Shown: positions 15,425 through 24,650, counted from the stretch's first letter. The stretch: 35,821 bases of DNA from Cryomorphaceae bacterium (GCA_017858515.1 JAFMBM010000032.1:1-35821); one strand, 5' to 3'. Notes: generated by a model not told the origin, from the sequence alone. Translations and numbers: made by a program.

Positions 15425-16305
15425 ATACAGTCGTAGAAAATCCCAAAATAGAAAGAGAACCCACTACTAGAAAACCGAAATGGTTGCGGGTTAAACTTCC
15501 AACGGGTCAGAATTTTAAGAATGTGCGCAAGTTGGTTGATGAGTATAAGCTTCATACAATTTGTGAGTCTGGAAATTGTCCGAATATGGGCGATTGTTGG
15601 GGGGTTGGAACAGCTACCTTTATGATTTTAGGCAACACCTGCACTCGAAGTTGTGGATTCTGCGCTGTAAATACGGGCAGACCCGATGCAGTAGATTGGG
15701 ATGAGCCTGAAAGAGTAGCCCAAAGTGTCAAGTTGATGAAGATAAAACATTGTGTTTTAACTTCTGTAGATAGAGATGACTTAACAGATGGCGGTTCCAT
15801 TATTTGGGCAGAAACGGTAAATGCTGTGAGAAGAATGAGTCCTGGTACAACGATGGAAACATTAATTCCAGATTTTAAAGGCGAATATGCCAATATCGAC
15901 CGAATCATTGAAGTGGCTCCAGAGATTGTTTCACACAATATGGAAACTGTAAAACGTCTAACAAGACAGGTTCGAATTCAGGCAAGGTATGAACGGAGTT
16001 TGGAAGTATTGCGCTATTTGAAAGCTCAAGGTTTAAGGAGGACTAAGACAGGCATCATGCTAGGCTTAGGAGAAACAAGCGAAGAAGTTATTGAAGCAAT
16101 GCATGACTTACGCCATGCTGAGGTAGATATTTTAACCTTAGGACAATATTTACAGCCTACGCAAAAGCATTTAAAGGTAGTGGAGTTTATCGAGCCAGCT
16201 CAATTTGAAGACTTGAAATTCAAGGCCTTGGAATTAGGATTTAAGTATGTAGAGAGTGGTCCGCTTGTCCGCTCTTCCTATCACGCAGAAAAACACTTGT
16301 TCTAA
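15415..16305 (+). CDS. lipA: Lipoyl synthase
   Basis: Radical-SAM enzyme that inserts two sulfurs into octanoyl groups on lipoyl domains of 2-oxoacid dehydrogenases and the glycine cleavage H protein. The 296-residue protein carries both cluster motifs: CX4CX5C for the auxiliary, sacrificed 4Fe-4S cluster (Cys50, Cys55, Cys61) and the radical-SAM CX3CX2C (Cys76, Cys80, Cys83). The C-terminal RSSY (286-289) supplies the serine ligand of the auxiliary cluster. Other family blocks include [23 protein letters not shown] and [14 protein letters not shown]. It is the last gene of the coupled cluster. lipB is not in the window. Confidence 0.97.
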   Translation: MELNTVVENPKIEREPTTRKPKWLRVKLPTGQNFKNVRKLVDEYKLHTICESGNCPNMGDCWGVGTATFMILGNTCTRSCGFCAVNTGRPDAVDWDEPERVAQSVKLMKIKHCVLTSVDRDDLTDGGSIIWAETVNAVRRMSPGTTMETLIPDFKGEYANIDRIIEVAPEIVSHNMETVKRLTRQVRIQARYERSLEVLRYLKAQGLRRTKTGIMLGLGETSEEVIEAMHDLRHAEVDILTLGQYLQPTQKHLKVVEFIEPAQFEDLKFKALELGFKYVESGPLVRSSYHAEKHLF

Positions 16306-16322
16306 TGCAAACCTTTCTGGTT

Positions 16323-16350
16323 AATATTTCGTTAAGGCTAATGAAATATT
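16323..16350. repeat. 8-bp inverted repeat upstream of the beta-propeller gene
   Basis: AATATTTC (16323-16330) and GAAATATT (16343-16350) are exact inverted copies with a 12-base spacer. The pair is 17-44 bases downstream of lipA and ends 43 bases before the next ATG. No T-run follows directly and the stem is AT-rich, so it is a poor terminator. An operator or a 5' leader hairpin is possible. Confidence 0.35.
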
Positions 16351-16393
16351 GTATTTTTCGCAAAGAATTTGAATCTATAGAGATACCCTAGAT

Positions 16394-19300
16394 ATGAGTA
16401 GAATTACACGTTATGTTAGTTTAGGCCTTGTTGCTGCTGCAACGGGCGTTCTGGTGTTTGTGCTTCCTGCACCGAAATCAGATAATTCAATACCGAGCTA
16501 TCAGCCTCGTGAGACCCTAAAAACCGACTTTTCTGCACAAGATGCGGCAGAATGGATGGCAAGAAGAAGAGTAAATCCGGCTACTGGAAAGTTGGATCCT
16601 GCTGAGGTTTTAAGAGTTCGACAATTGGTTGAGCAGCACCGTATGGCTAAAACTACAGCAGCACTTGGCTTGCAGTGGGAACAGCGTGGTCCCGACAATG
16701 TTGGCGGTAGAACAAGAACTTTGTTTATTGATCCGGCTAATCCGCAATTGATGTTTGCTGGTGCTGTATCCGGAGGTCTATATCGCAGTACAACAGGAGG
16801 GTCTAGCTGGGAATTGGTAGATATCAGCGCATCGAATAATGCAGTTACCTACTTTACAAAATCTGCAAATGGTGACTATTATTACTGTACTGGAGAGGGT
16901 TTGCACTATTTTTCAGTTGGTGGTGGGGGAGGAGGAATCCTAGGAGGTGGTATCTACAAATCTACCGATGGAGGAAACACCTTTAATGTTCTACCCCAAA
17001 CCCAGCCAACGCCGAACAACAGATCTGCAGAATGGGCCAATATCTCGTTTGTACTTGCAGACCCCAATACTCCAGATCTCATATATGCGGCTACAAATGC
17101 AGGTTTGCGTAGATCTACTGACGGAGGTCAAACATGGTCAAATCCAGTTGCTGGATCAGCGGTAAGCCCAAGTGAAATAGGGGCTCCAATAACAGATATG
17201 ATTGTTACAAGCACAGGAGGTGTATGGTTTAAAGGCGATAGTCATATCATTTTCAGTTCAAATGGAGCACCGGGTAGCTTTACTCAGGTTTCTAGTGCTA
17301 CTTCTGGCTTGCCAGCCAATGCACGCAGATCTAGAATTGCAGTTCATCCAACTGATCCGAATTATGTATACGTTGCTAATGTGGGCAATGGTGGTAGATT
17401 AGGAACAGTTCACCGTAGTACGGATGGTGGACAATCTTGGAGTTTGATTGGTACAGGAACTACCTCTTTCAATCCTTTTGGAACACAGGGAGATTATGAC
17501 TTACTTCTAGCCGTAGACCCAAAGAATAAAGACCGCATTCTCTTAGGAGGTGTAACCTTGTGGAGTTGGTCGCCAACAACAGGATGGAGCCAAATGGCTT
17601 CTCTCGGACCCTCAACACCAACGAATCCTTTTTATGTACATGCAGATCAGCATGACTGTATCTTCCATCCTACCAACCCAGAAATTATATATGTTGTAAA
17701 CGACGGTGGAATCTTCCGATCGTCTAATGATGGTTTTACTTGGACACCCGTAAATGCAAACTACATAACGCTTCAGTTATATTCGGTAGAAGGGAATGCG
17801 GCAGGCCAATTCTTGGGCGGGTCTCAAGACAATGGAACCATTGGAATTACTTTAGATGGCAATACTTCTAGAGCTGGGGTTAGAACCGAAGGGATAGATT
17901 ACCCAATTTCATCAAGTGCCAAGGTGAGTTTAGATGGAGATGGAGGCTATGTGGCTGCATCTGCCATAGTGCCTGGAGTTCTCTTCAAGTCTATGCAGCA
18001 CGGTATTATAGGTAGATCAGAAAATCAAGGGCAATCTTTTGAGTCTTTCTACCAATTCAACCGTATGGACCCACAGTATGTAAGTGGAGGGAATACCTTA
18101 AGTTTTTCAGAATTCGTTACTCCTTTTGAATTGTGGGAGTCGAGAAACGATCAGAATAGCACTGATTCTATCAAGTGGAAACTTCAAGATATAGGTCGAA
18201 GCTTTGGCTTTGCTACTCAAAATGATACAGCCACTAGAGGAACTATGGTGAGGCCTCAACCGGGTGCTATTTTCATCCCAGACAGCTTTAGAGTAAGGCA
18301 CGGCGCACTTGAGTTGGTGAGCGATGGAAATGGAAATTTAACAGGTGATGGAACGGGTAGCTTCAACGCAGCCACAGGTACTTTTGTCGCTCGCTTCAAT
18401 CGCTATTTCAATTTAGAGGTTTCTGCGGCTTGTGATATCAAATACAACGCAGGCACTGTGGTATCTATTAGTTCTACATCGAAGAGTGTTCCGTTTGACT
18501 ACACCTTAAGTCAAGGCTTGGCTTCAGGAGATTCAGTGTATGTAAAAGACATTATTCAAGGAGCTTTCTTTGTCGGATTGAGAACACGTACAGGTTTTGT
18601 TGGTAACACTTTAGGTGGCGTTTGGATGACTCGCAAACCCTTTGATTTCACTACAGAACAGCCAGAGTGGTGGCACATTGCTGCCTTAGGAATAGGAAAT
18701 GCAGTAACCTGTATGGATGTGTCTAAAGATGGAGACAACCTTTGGTTTGGTACTACGGATGGAAGAATTATCCGCATTAGTAATTTAAACCAGGCAAGAA
18801 GCCGCACCACAGCCGATATTGACAATAACAATACGAGTTTGGTTACCACTACGCTTATTGCAGGTACCTATGCACTAGAGCCTACGAGTATTGCTGTTGA
18901 TCCTAATAATCCAAACAGAGTTATGATTACTTTAGGGAACTATAGCAATAGCCCTCATGTATACTTTTCAAATAATGCAATGAGTGCCAGTCCTACCTTC
19001 TTGTCAAAACAAGGAGACTTACCACCAATGCCTGTATACGGTAGCATTATCAATGTATTCGATGGATCTCATGCTGTAATTGGTACTGAGTTCGGGGTAT
19101 ATACAACGGATGACATCAATGCGGCTTCAGTAAGCTGGACACAAGAAAACAATGGTCTAGGAAATATTCCTGTATTTATGGTTAAACAGGTTGTTGAAAA
19201 TAGAGGCTCGGTTGCGGGTGATACGGTGTATCAAGGGCATATTGACTTGGCTACACATGGCAGAGGATTTGTACGATCTACTAATTTGGTTCAAATGAAT

Positions 19301-19603
19301 CCGATTGGAGTGCGCGAAAATGAACTGCCTTCATCTACTGCGGCTGTTTCCTCTGCCTTGTTAATCTATCCCAATCCAGCGAAAGAGTATGTCACAGTTG
19401 ATATTGAGCTGGTTTCTAGAGGAGATGTAAGTATAGTGGTATACGATATGAACGGACGAGAATTACGTCGTCAGAATACTAAGAATGTTAATAGAGGAGA
19501 ATCTTCTATTGTAATGAACTTGTACAATTTAGCAGCAGGAAATTATATCCTAAGGGCTGAAGGTCCTGGCTTTAGCAAGGCGGGAAGGCTCCTAGTAAAA
19601 TAG
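16394..19603 (+). CDS. Large secreted beta-propeller (BNR/Vps10-like) protein with T9SS sorting domain
   Basis: Extracellular protein of 1069 residues. It has a signal/anchor segment (about 1-27) and an N-terminal linker with EWMARRRVNPATGKLDPAEV. Sortilin- or sialidase-like propeller blades follow, marked by Asp-box repeats STDGGNTF (190), STDGGQTW (241), STDGGQSW (342) and SSNDGFTW (443); WEQRGPDNVGGRTRTL opens the first blade. A glycine run (GGGGGG, about 177-182) sits in one loop. Residues about 560-760 match no blade motif by eye, and blades resume with GIGNAVTCMDVSKDGDNLWFG. The last 81 residues are a T9SS type A domain (LLIYPNPAKEYVTVD to KAGRLLVK). This family is common in Bacteroidota and lacks an assigned activity; binding or adhesion is plausible. 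It has its own terminator and appears to be monocistronic. Confidence 0.87.
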   Translation: MSRITRYVSLGLVAAATGVLVFVLPAPKSDNSIPSYQPRETLKTDFSAQDAAEWMARRRVNPATGKLDPAEVLRVRQLVEQHRMAKTTAALGLQWEQRGPDNVGGRTRTLFIDPANPQLMFAGAVSGGLYRSTTGGSSWELVDISASNNAVTYFTKSANGDYYYCTGEGLHYFSVGGGGGGILGGGIYKSTDGGNTFNVLPQTQPTPNNRSAEWANISFVLADPNTPDLIYAATNAGLRRSTDGGQTWSNPVAGSAVSPSEIGAPITDMIVTSTGGVWFKGDSHIIFSSNGAPGSFTQVSSATSGLPANARRSRIAVHPTDPNYVYVANVGNGGRLGTVHRSTDGGQSWSLIGTGTTSFNPFGTQGDYDLLLAVDPKNKDRILLGGVTLWSWSPTTGWSQMASLGPSTPTNPFYVHADQHDCIFHPTNPEIIYVVNDGGIFRSSNDGFTWTPVNANYITLQLYSVEGNAAGQFLGGSQDNGTIGITLDGNTSRAGVRTEGIDYPISSSAKVSLDGDGGYVAASAIVPGVLFKSMQHGIIGRSENQGQSFESFYQFNRMDPQYVSGGNTLSFSEFVTPFELWESRNDQNSTDSIKWKLQDIGRSFGFATQNDTATRGTMVRPQPGAIFIPDSFRVRHGALELVSDGNGNLTGDGTGSFNAATGTFVARFNRYFNLEVSAACDIKYNAGTVVSISSTSKSVPFDYTLSQGLASGDSVYVKDIIQGAFFVGLRTRTGFVGNTLGGVWMTRKPFDFTTEQPEWWHIAALGIGNAVTCMDVSKDGDNLWFGTTDGRIIRISNLNQARSRTTADIDNNNTSLVTTTLIAGTYALEPTSIAVDPNNPNRVMITLGNYSNSPHVYFSNNAMSASPTFLSKQGDLPPMPVYGSIINVFDGSHAVIGTEFGVYTTDDINAASVSWTQENNGLGNIPVFMVKQVVENRGSVAGDTVYQGHIDLATHGRGFVRSTNLVQMNPIGVRENELPSSTAAVSSALLIYPNPAKEYVTVDIELVSRGDVSIVVYDMNGRELRRQNTKNVNRGESSIVMNLYNLAAGNYILRAEGPGFSKAGRLLVK

Positions 19604-19628
19604 GCTCATGCTATTCTAATTGTGAAAG

Positions 19629-19656
19629 AGGCTGTCTGAAAAGACAGCCTTTTTTT
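19629..19656 (+). terminator. Terminator of the beta-propeller gene
   Basis: AGGCTGTCT (19629-19637), loop GAAA, AGACAGCCT (19642-19650) form a perfect nine-pair stem with a stable GNRA-type loop, followed by seven T (19650-19656). It begins 26 bases after the stop codon. Confidence 0.93.
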
Positions 19657-19948
19657 GAAATTCTAAGTCTTGTGAATGATTCGGTAGGGATAAGCCAAAT
19701 CAAAGACGAAGTATTCTAGCATGAAGCAATGAAAACAGAATGGCATCTTAAAAGGATTTTCTCCTATTCTGCCATTGTTCCTGTACCAATGATTTAGAAT
19801 AAAACGCAGTACCACAAGTATTAGCGCTAAAACTAGGAGCTTGCTTTAGCTCTTATTTGAATCCACAACTTTAAACTTTAGTCCTATCATAGGGTGAGTG
19901 TTTAAATTCTTGGCGGCCCTCAAATAACCATTATATCTAGTAATGAAA
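19657..19948. other. Gene-free interval between two facing terminators
   Basis: AT-rich stretch of 292 bases within the 395-base gap between the propeller and tlpA-like stop codons. No credible gene was found; the longest minus-strand frames are under 30 codons. It holds a perfect 10-base palindrome TTAGCGCTAA (19821-19830) and, next to it, a small hairpin GAGCT-N6-AGCTC (19837-19852). Neither has a T-run. No promoter match or RNA family was recognised. Confidence 0.6.
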
Positions 19949-19979
19949 CAAAAAAGGCCGCCTCGAATGAGGCAGCCTT
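19949..19979 (-). terminator. Terminator of the miaA-lpxK-gatB-tlpA operon
   Basis: On the minus strand, AAGGCTGCCTC-ATTC-GAGGCGGCCTT pairs over 11 positions with one G-U wobble, followed by a run of T (plus-strand A at 19949-19955). It lies 20 bases beyond the stop codon of the TlpA-type gene. Confidence 0.92.
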
Positions 19980-19998
19980 ATTATGAAAACTGAAAAAT

Positions 19999-21183
19999 TT
20001 ATAGAGCCGCTTCTATTGCTGCTTCCAGTTCAGGACCTCTTAGTCCTTTTGCTAGAACCTTTCCCTCTCTATCCAATAATAAGGTATAAGGAATCGATTG
20101 AAATCCGAAGGTAGCCACAGCTCTGCTTTCCCATCCACCTAAATCACTTACGTGATTTGGCCAACTAAGCCCATCTTCTTCTATAGCTCCGAGCCATGCT
20201 GCTTTGGCATCGGGTTGTTGAGGAAGACCATCTAATGAAACAGAATAAATATCAAATCCTTTCGATTTAAGTCGATTGTACATTTTTACAATATTGGGAT
20301 TTTCAGCCCTGCAAGGTCTGCACCAAGCGGCCCAAAAATCTACTAAGACTACTTTGCCTTTTAAGGAGCTTAAAGCGATCAAATCACCATTGGCATTAGG
20401 CATGCTAAATTCAGGAGCTGGATTTCCGATCTTCGTACCTTCTAGCGCTGCATTTAAACGCTCCTGTGCTTCCAACTGCAAGCGGGCGCTTTCCATTCTT
20501 TTTCCAAATTCGCTCACGTGCTGATTTCCAGGATAACGTTCCGTCATTGCTTTTAAAGAGGCCTCATAATCTGATGTAAATTCTTCAATGGGAATCAGTT
20601 GAGCATTTCCTACACCTTGAGGGAAAATGAATAAATTCGTTAGATGCCCAGGATCTTCTCTAAGCATAGCGAGTAATTTATCTCTAGCGTGGGTTTGGGC
20701 TGCCGTAAAACGATCGTCGAGCTTCACGCGAATCTCCTCGTAATTGGCGCTATCTAAAATAGATGAGTTAACCTCATTTAGCGAGTCTAATGTTTTCATT
20801 AAGCTAGTAATGGGCTTTTGAATTTCAACCAAACGCTCGGAGCCAGGAGAACCCGAAGCTTCATAAGCTCGAACTTCGCTATTTAAATCTGCGTTTAGTT
20901 CTATGCTTTCGCCTTTTTCAACAAATAGACTTAAACGCAAGGCGCCTTGGTTGGCTTCTACCATTAGGAATTCAGGAGAATCACCTTCCCACAAGAATTC
21001 GAAGCTTCCATCTTCAGTCTTTAGTGTGTCGACAGGGATTAGTTCGCTTGGCGTAATTTGGGCAAGGTAAACCTCGGTTGCGCCTACAATAGTTCCTTTA
21101 ATTTTAGTTCCATTAATTGGCTTTTCACAGGCAAATAAGCCAAGGGATACAGTGGCAATGAGGACCACATTTTTGATGTTCAT
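19999..21183 (-). CDS. TlpA-type thioredoxin-like lipoprotein with DUF4369-like N-terminus
   Basis: Membrane-anchored thiol-disulfide oxidoreductase, 394 residues. The signal peptide ends in LFAC with lipidated Cys19. Residues about 25-110 form a beta-rich DUF4369-like domain (KIKGTIVGATEVYLAQ, FEFLWEGDSPEFLMVE), followed by a helical linker (about 115-250). The C-terminal AhpC/TSA-thioredoxin domain has WAAWCRPCRAENP with redox cysteines 288 and 291, then a cis-Pro motif in FGFQSIPYTLLLDREGKVLAKGLRG. Such proteins reduce periplasmic disulfides, for example in cytochrome c maturation; the partner here is unknown. It starts 4 bases after gatB and ends the operon before a strong terminator. Confidence 0.92.
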   Translation of the reverse strand: MNIKNVVLIATVSLGLFACEKPINGTKIKGTIVGATEVYLAQITPSELIPVDTLKTEDGSFEFLWEGDSPEFLMVEANQGALRLSLFVEKGESIELNADLNSEVRAYEASGSPGSERLVEIQKPITSLMKTLDSLNEVNSSILDSANYEEIRVKLDDRFTAAQTHARDKLLAMLREDPGHLTNLFIFPQGVGNAQLIPIEEFTSDYEASLKAMTERYPGNQHVSEFGKRMESARLQLEAQERLNAALEGTKIGNPAPEFSMPNANGDLIALSSLKGKVVLVDFWAAWCRPCRAENPNIVKMYNRLKSKGFDIYSVSLDGLPQQPDAKAAWLGAIEEDGLSWPNHVSDLGGWESRAVATFGFQSIPYTLLLDREGKVLAKGLRGPELEAAIEAAL

Positions 21184-21187
21184 AGAT

Positions 21188-22633
21188 CTAGTTTTCTAGT
21201 TTTTCTCTTATTAATTGACTACAAAGTTTAGGGTCTGCAGTACCCTTTGAAAGTTTCATGACTTCTCCCATGAATAAGCCAAGCAATCCTTTTTTACCGC
21301 TTTTATACTCTTCTACCTTATCTGGATACATGCTTAACGCTTGATCGATAAACGGAATAAGGCTATCTGAGTTGCTTTCTTGAATCCAATGATTGGCTTC
21401 AGCAATTTGCAAGGGCGAAAGCTTAGATCCTTTTTCCATTTCTGGAAGAATTCTTTGCATGCCAATGCTATGGCTTACTTTTCCTTCTTTTATTAATTTG
21501 AGCAATTCAGCCAAATCAGTTGCGGAAACTGGATATTCATTTAAGGCTACACTCTTCTCATTGAGATACGAGCGTACCTGTGTGTTTAGGATGTTGGCAA
21601 CGGCTTTTGCGTCAGAATAATTCTCTATAATGCTTTCAAAGAAATCAGACATATCCTTGTCTTCCGTAAGAACGGAGGCATCGTATCTAGAAAGACCTAA
21701 GTTGCTGGTGTAATTTTCCAACCTCTCCCAAGGAAGACTAGGCATAGCCGATCTTGCCTTTTGGATTTTGTCTTCATCCACAATGAGGGGTTGAAGATCA
21801 GGCTCTGGAAAATACCGATAGTCGTGAGCCTCTTCTTTCGATCTAAGTGCGATCGTTTTATTTTGAGAAGCGTCGTAGTTCCTAGTCTCTTGATGTATCC
21901 TTTCGCCTTTGGCGATACTGTCTATTTGTCTATTGAATTCGAAGTCGATGGCTTTTTGAACGTTTCGGAAAGAGTTCAAGTTTTTAACCTCTACCTTGGT
22001 TCCAAGCTCTTCTTGGCCATAAGGACGGATAGAGATATTTACATCGCAACGCAATGAGCCTTCCTCCATATTTCCATCTGAAATATCGAGGTAACGCGAC
22101 AAACGTCTTATCTCCGTGAGATAGGCGTAGGCTTCTTCCCCTGTTCGGAAATCGGGTTCTGTTACAATTTCTAAAAGGGCAGTGCCCGCGCGATTCAAAT
22201 CGATTAAGCTGTTGAAAGGATCTAGATCGTGCAAGCTTTTGCCTGCATCTTCCTCCATATGAATTCGAGTTAATTCTATGGTTTTTTCACTTCCATCTGC
22301 CAAGGTAAGTTTCAGCTGACCACCGTTACAAATAGGCGTTTTATCTTGAGTAATTTGATAGCCTTTCGGAAGGTCAGGATAGAAATAATTCTTTCTAGCA
22401 AACTCATTCACTCTGCGAATTTGGCATCCCAGCGCCAAACCAAGACGGATGGCGGAGTCAACCACTTGTTTATTCATGCGAGGCAGCGTGCCCGGATGAC
22501 CTAGTGTGATGGGGCTAACTTGCGAATTTGGAGTTTCTCCATAGGTCGCAGGATCAGAGGAATAGGCCTTCGACTTTGTTTTTAATTGAAGGTGAACTTC
22601 AAGTCCAATTACAGCTTCGTACTTATCGTGCAT
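21188..22633 (-). CDS. gatB: Aspartyl/glutamyl-tRNA(Asn/Gln) amidotransferase subunit B
   Basis: Subunit B of GatCAB, which converts misacylated Glu-tRNA(Gln) and/or Asp-tRNA(Asn) to the amidated forms; GatB binds the tRNA and phosphorylates the acyl group. The 481-residue protein has the family opening EAVIGLEVHLQLKTKSKAYS, LGHPGTLPRMN (44-54), KNYFYPDLPKGYQITQ (81-96), LTRIHMEEDAGKSLHD, GSLRCDVNISIRPYG and the C-terminal YqeY/GatB helical tail (KGLLGLFMGEVMKLSKGTADPKL). Length is normal. gatA and gatC are not in the window. The stop lies 4 bases before the next gene and the start 32 bases after lpxK, as expected in one transcript. Confidence 0.97.
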   Translation of the reverse strand: MHDKYEAVIGLEVHLQLKTKSKAYSSDPATYGETPNSQVSPITLGHPGTLPRMNKQVVDSAIRLGLALGCQIRRVNEFARKNYFYPDLPKGYQITQDKTPICNGGQLKLTLADGSEKTIELTRIHMEEDAGKSLHDLDPFNSLIDLNRAGTALLEIVTEPDFRTGEEAYAYLTEIRRLSRYLDISDGNMEEGSLRCDVNISIRPYGQEELGTKVEVKNLNSFRNVQKAIDFEFNRQIDSIAKGERIHQETRNYDASQNKTIALRSKEEAHDYRYFPEPDLQPLIVDEDKIQKARSAMPSLPWERLENYTSNLGLSRYDASVLTEDKDMSDFFESIIENYSDAKAVANILNTQVRSYLNEKSVALNEYPVSATDLAELLKLIKEGKVSHSIGMQRILPEMEKGSKLSPLQIAEANHWIQESNSDSLIPFIDQALSMYPDKVEEYKSGKKGLLGLFMGEVMKLSKGTADPKLCSQLIREKLEN

Positions 22634-22665
22634 AATGTGTGCAAATAACGAACATACACTCCACC

Positions 22666-23694
22666 CTAGGAAGTGAAAAGAGCATCAAGTTGATTCTGCA
22701 TTAGTTCCTTTCCATGTAAGAGCCAATCGACTTCAATTTTCAGGAAGCCTAGTGGAATTTTTTCTTCATCGAAGCGAGAATTTGGCAGTCGTATGAGGTC
22801 TTTTTCGGTGGTTACCACGGCATCAAATTCTTTTGCAATGGATAGAATATTCAGGATTTCCTTTTCCGTAAAATTATGGTGATCTTGAAACTTTAGCAAT
22901 CGGTATTCTACTTGTGGGTTCTCTTCCAAAAAAGAATGAACGAACGAGTCTGGATGTGCGATGCCGGCAATCAATAGCATTCGCTTTGGAGAAGGATGTG
23001 GCTTCGTCCTTGAAATCCAATGGATCCCAGCAGATTTCATTCTACTAAAGAGGATAGGCGCAGAAGAATGTTGTAAAGACGCCTTACGATAAACATCAAT
23101 GAGTTCGTCGGCAGGATTTTCGGGGCAATAGGTAAAGACAATAATCTGGGCTCTTTTCAAGCCGGAGGTAGGTTCTCGAAGATTTCCGATAGGTAAAATG
23201 AAATCTTTAAAAAAAGGTTTATCCCAGCGGCTGAGTACGATGTCTAAATTTCGGGCTATCCATCGGTGTTGAAAGGCATCGTCGAGCAACAAAGAATGTA
23301 GATTCGTATTTTCAACGAGCATTCGTTTGGCTCCCTCTACTCGGTTTTCACAAACAGCGGTTGGAACGGTCGGATTTCTTCTCTTTAACATCAAAGGTTC
23401 ATCACCGCTTATAGAAGGGCTTGAATCTACTTCCACCCAAAAGAAACCCTTAGAACTTCTACCATAACCACGACTTAAAAGGCCCGGATTTCTGCTTTGT
23501 AGCAAATGCAGGATGGCGTCGCAATGTGGACTTTTACCCGTACCGCCGGTAGAAAGATTGCCTACTGAAATGGTGGGAATTTGAACCGACTGCGAGCGGA
23601 AGACCTTGGTTTGAAAAAAGTAATTTCGAATCGCGGTGACGAGCCAGTAGCTCATAGCCAGCGGGAAAGAAATCCATTTAATAGGGCGAATCAT
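22666..23694 (-). CDS. lpxK: Tetraacyldisaccharide 4'-kinase LpxK
   Basis: Inner-membrane kinase that phosphorylates the 4' position of the lipid A disaccharide precursor. The 342-residue protein has an N-terminal hydrophobic anchor (about 9-27), the P-loop GNLSTGGTGKS (45-55), LLSRGYGRSSKG, DEPLMLKRR, the LLDDAFQHRWIARNLDIVL block and the C-terminal VVTTEKDLIRLP characteristic of LpxK. This confirms a Gram-negative cell with lipid A. It starts 4 bases after the miaA stop, in the same transcript. Confidence 0.96.
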   Translation of the reverse strand: MIRPIKWISFPLAMSYWLVTAIRNYFFQTKVFRSQSVQIPTISVGNLSTGGTGKSPHCDAILHLLQSRNPGLLSRGYGRSSKGFFWVEVDSSPSISGDEPLMLKRRNPTVPTAVCENRVEGAKRMLVENTNLHSLLLDDAFQHRWIARNLDIVLSRWDKPFFKDFILPIGNLREPTSGLKRAQIIVFTYCPENPADELIDVYRKASLQHSSAPILFSRMKSAGIHWISRTKPHPSPKRMLLIAGIAHPDSFVHSFLEENPQVEYRLLKFQDHHNFTEKEILNILSIAKEFDAVVTTEKDLIRLPNSRFDEEKIPLGFLKIEVDWLLHGKELMQNQLDALFTS

Positions 23695-23698
23695 AAGC

Positions 23699-24622
23699 TT
23701 ACGAAAATGATGCTTTTTCTGCTAAATCCAAGATTTCCTGAAGTTGATCATAGGAATACCATTGTACCTCTGGTTTCTGATTTCGAAACCAAGTGAGTTG
23801 TCTTTTTGCATAACGTCTGCTGTTTCGCTTAATGAGTTCGGTTGCTTCTTCTAAAGAAATTGTACCCTCTAAGTGCTGAAATATTTCAGCGTATCCAACG
23901 GTTTGTAAAGCTTTGACATGTCTGAATTCAAAAAGCTGTTGGGCCTCTTCAAGAAGGCCAGATTGCATCATCAGATCTACTCTATGGTTAATGCGCTCGT
24001 AGAGTAACTCACGAGGCCAGTCTATTCCGAAAACCTGCAGTTTGTATTTGGGTTCTGTCTTTTTGTTAAAGTCTTGAAGACTCTCGCTGTAGGTCTTTCC
24101 AGATTGCAAACAGATTTCTAAAACACGCATTAAACGCTGAGGATTTTGGGCGTCTAAGACTTGAAAGCTTGCAGGGTCTAGTCTTGAAACTTCCGATTGC
24201 AACCAATCGAGTCCTTTGGATTCAAAGCCTTGAATCACCAATTCGCGGAGGGAGGGTTCTACCTCAGGAAGGTCGTGAAAAGGGTAAAGTAGTGCGTTGA
24301 GATACAAGCCACTTCCTCCCACCAGAACGAATTTTTCTTTGTTGCTATTCGATAAAAACGATTCAGCTTCTGAGGCAAAGGCACCCGAACTATAAGGATG
24401 ATGAATGGATTTATTGGATATAAAATGATGCTGGGCCATAGAAAGTTCCTCTTCTGAGGGCTTGGCTGTTCCAATATTCATTTCTAAATAAAACTGCCGC
24501 GAATCGAAGGAGAGTATAGCTGTTTTGAGTATTTGAGCGAGTGAAATGGCCAATGCCGTTTTTCCAGAGGCTGTGGGTCCTACAACAATCCATAATTCTG
24601 GCTTTGCTTGGCTTTTGTGCAT
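23699..24622 (-). CDS. miaA: tRNA dimethylallyltransferase MiaA
   Basis: Transfers dimethylallyl from DMAPP to N6 of A37 in tRNAs reading UNN codons. The 307-residue protein contains the P-loop GPTASGKT (15-22), SFDSRQFY with Asp40, GTAKPSEEEL (51-60), the VGGSGLYLNALLY block and the C-terminal ALQTVGYAEIFQHLEG and RRYAKRQLTWFRNQ motifs. Length is typical. It is the first gene of miaA-lpxK-gatB-tlpA, with a promoter candidate 29-61 bases upstream. Confidence 0.97.
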   Translation of the reverse strand: MHKSQAKPELWIVVGPTASGKTALAISLAQILKTAILSFDSRQFYLEMNIGTAKPSEEELSMAQHHFISNKSIHHPYSSGAFASEAESFLSNSNKEKFVLVGGSGLYLNALLYPFHDLPEVEPSLRELVIQGFESKGLDWLQSEVSRLDPASFQVLDAQNPQRLMRVLEICLQSGKTYSESLQDFNKKTEPKYKLQVFGIDWPRELLYERINHRVDLMMQSGLLEEAQQLFEFRHVKALQTVGYAEIFQHLEGTISLEEATELIKRNSRRYAKRQLTWFRNQKPEVQWYSYDQLQEILDLAEKASFS

Positions 24623-24650
24623 TGATTTAAGATATATTTATTATTCATTT

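Noticed and set aside
19664-19760. Minus-strand frame of 28 codons starting MPFCFHC
   Set aside because: Very short, no promoter, no recognisable family, and an in-frame stop lies just upstream.
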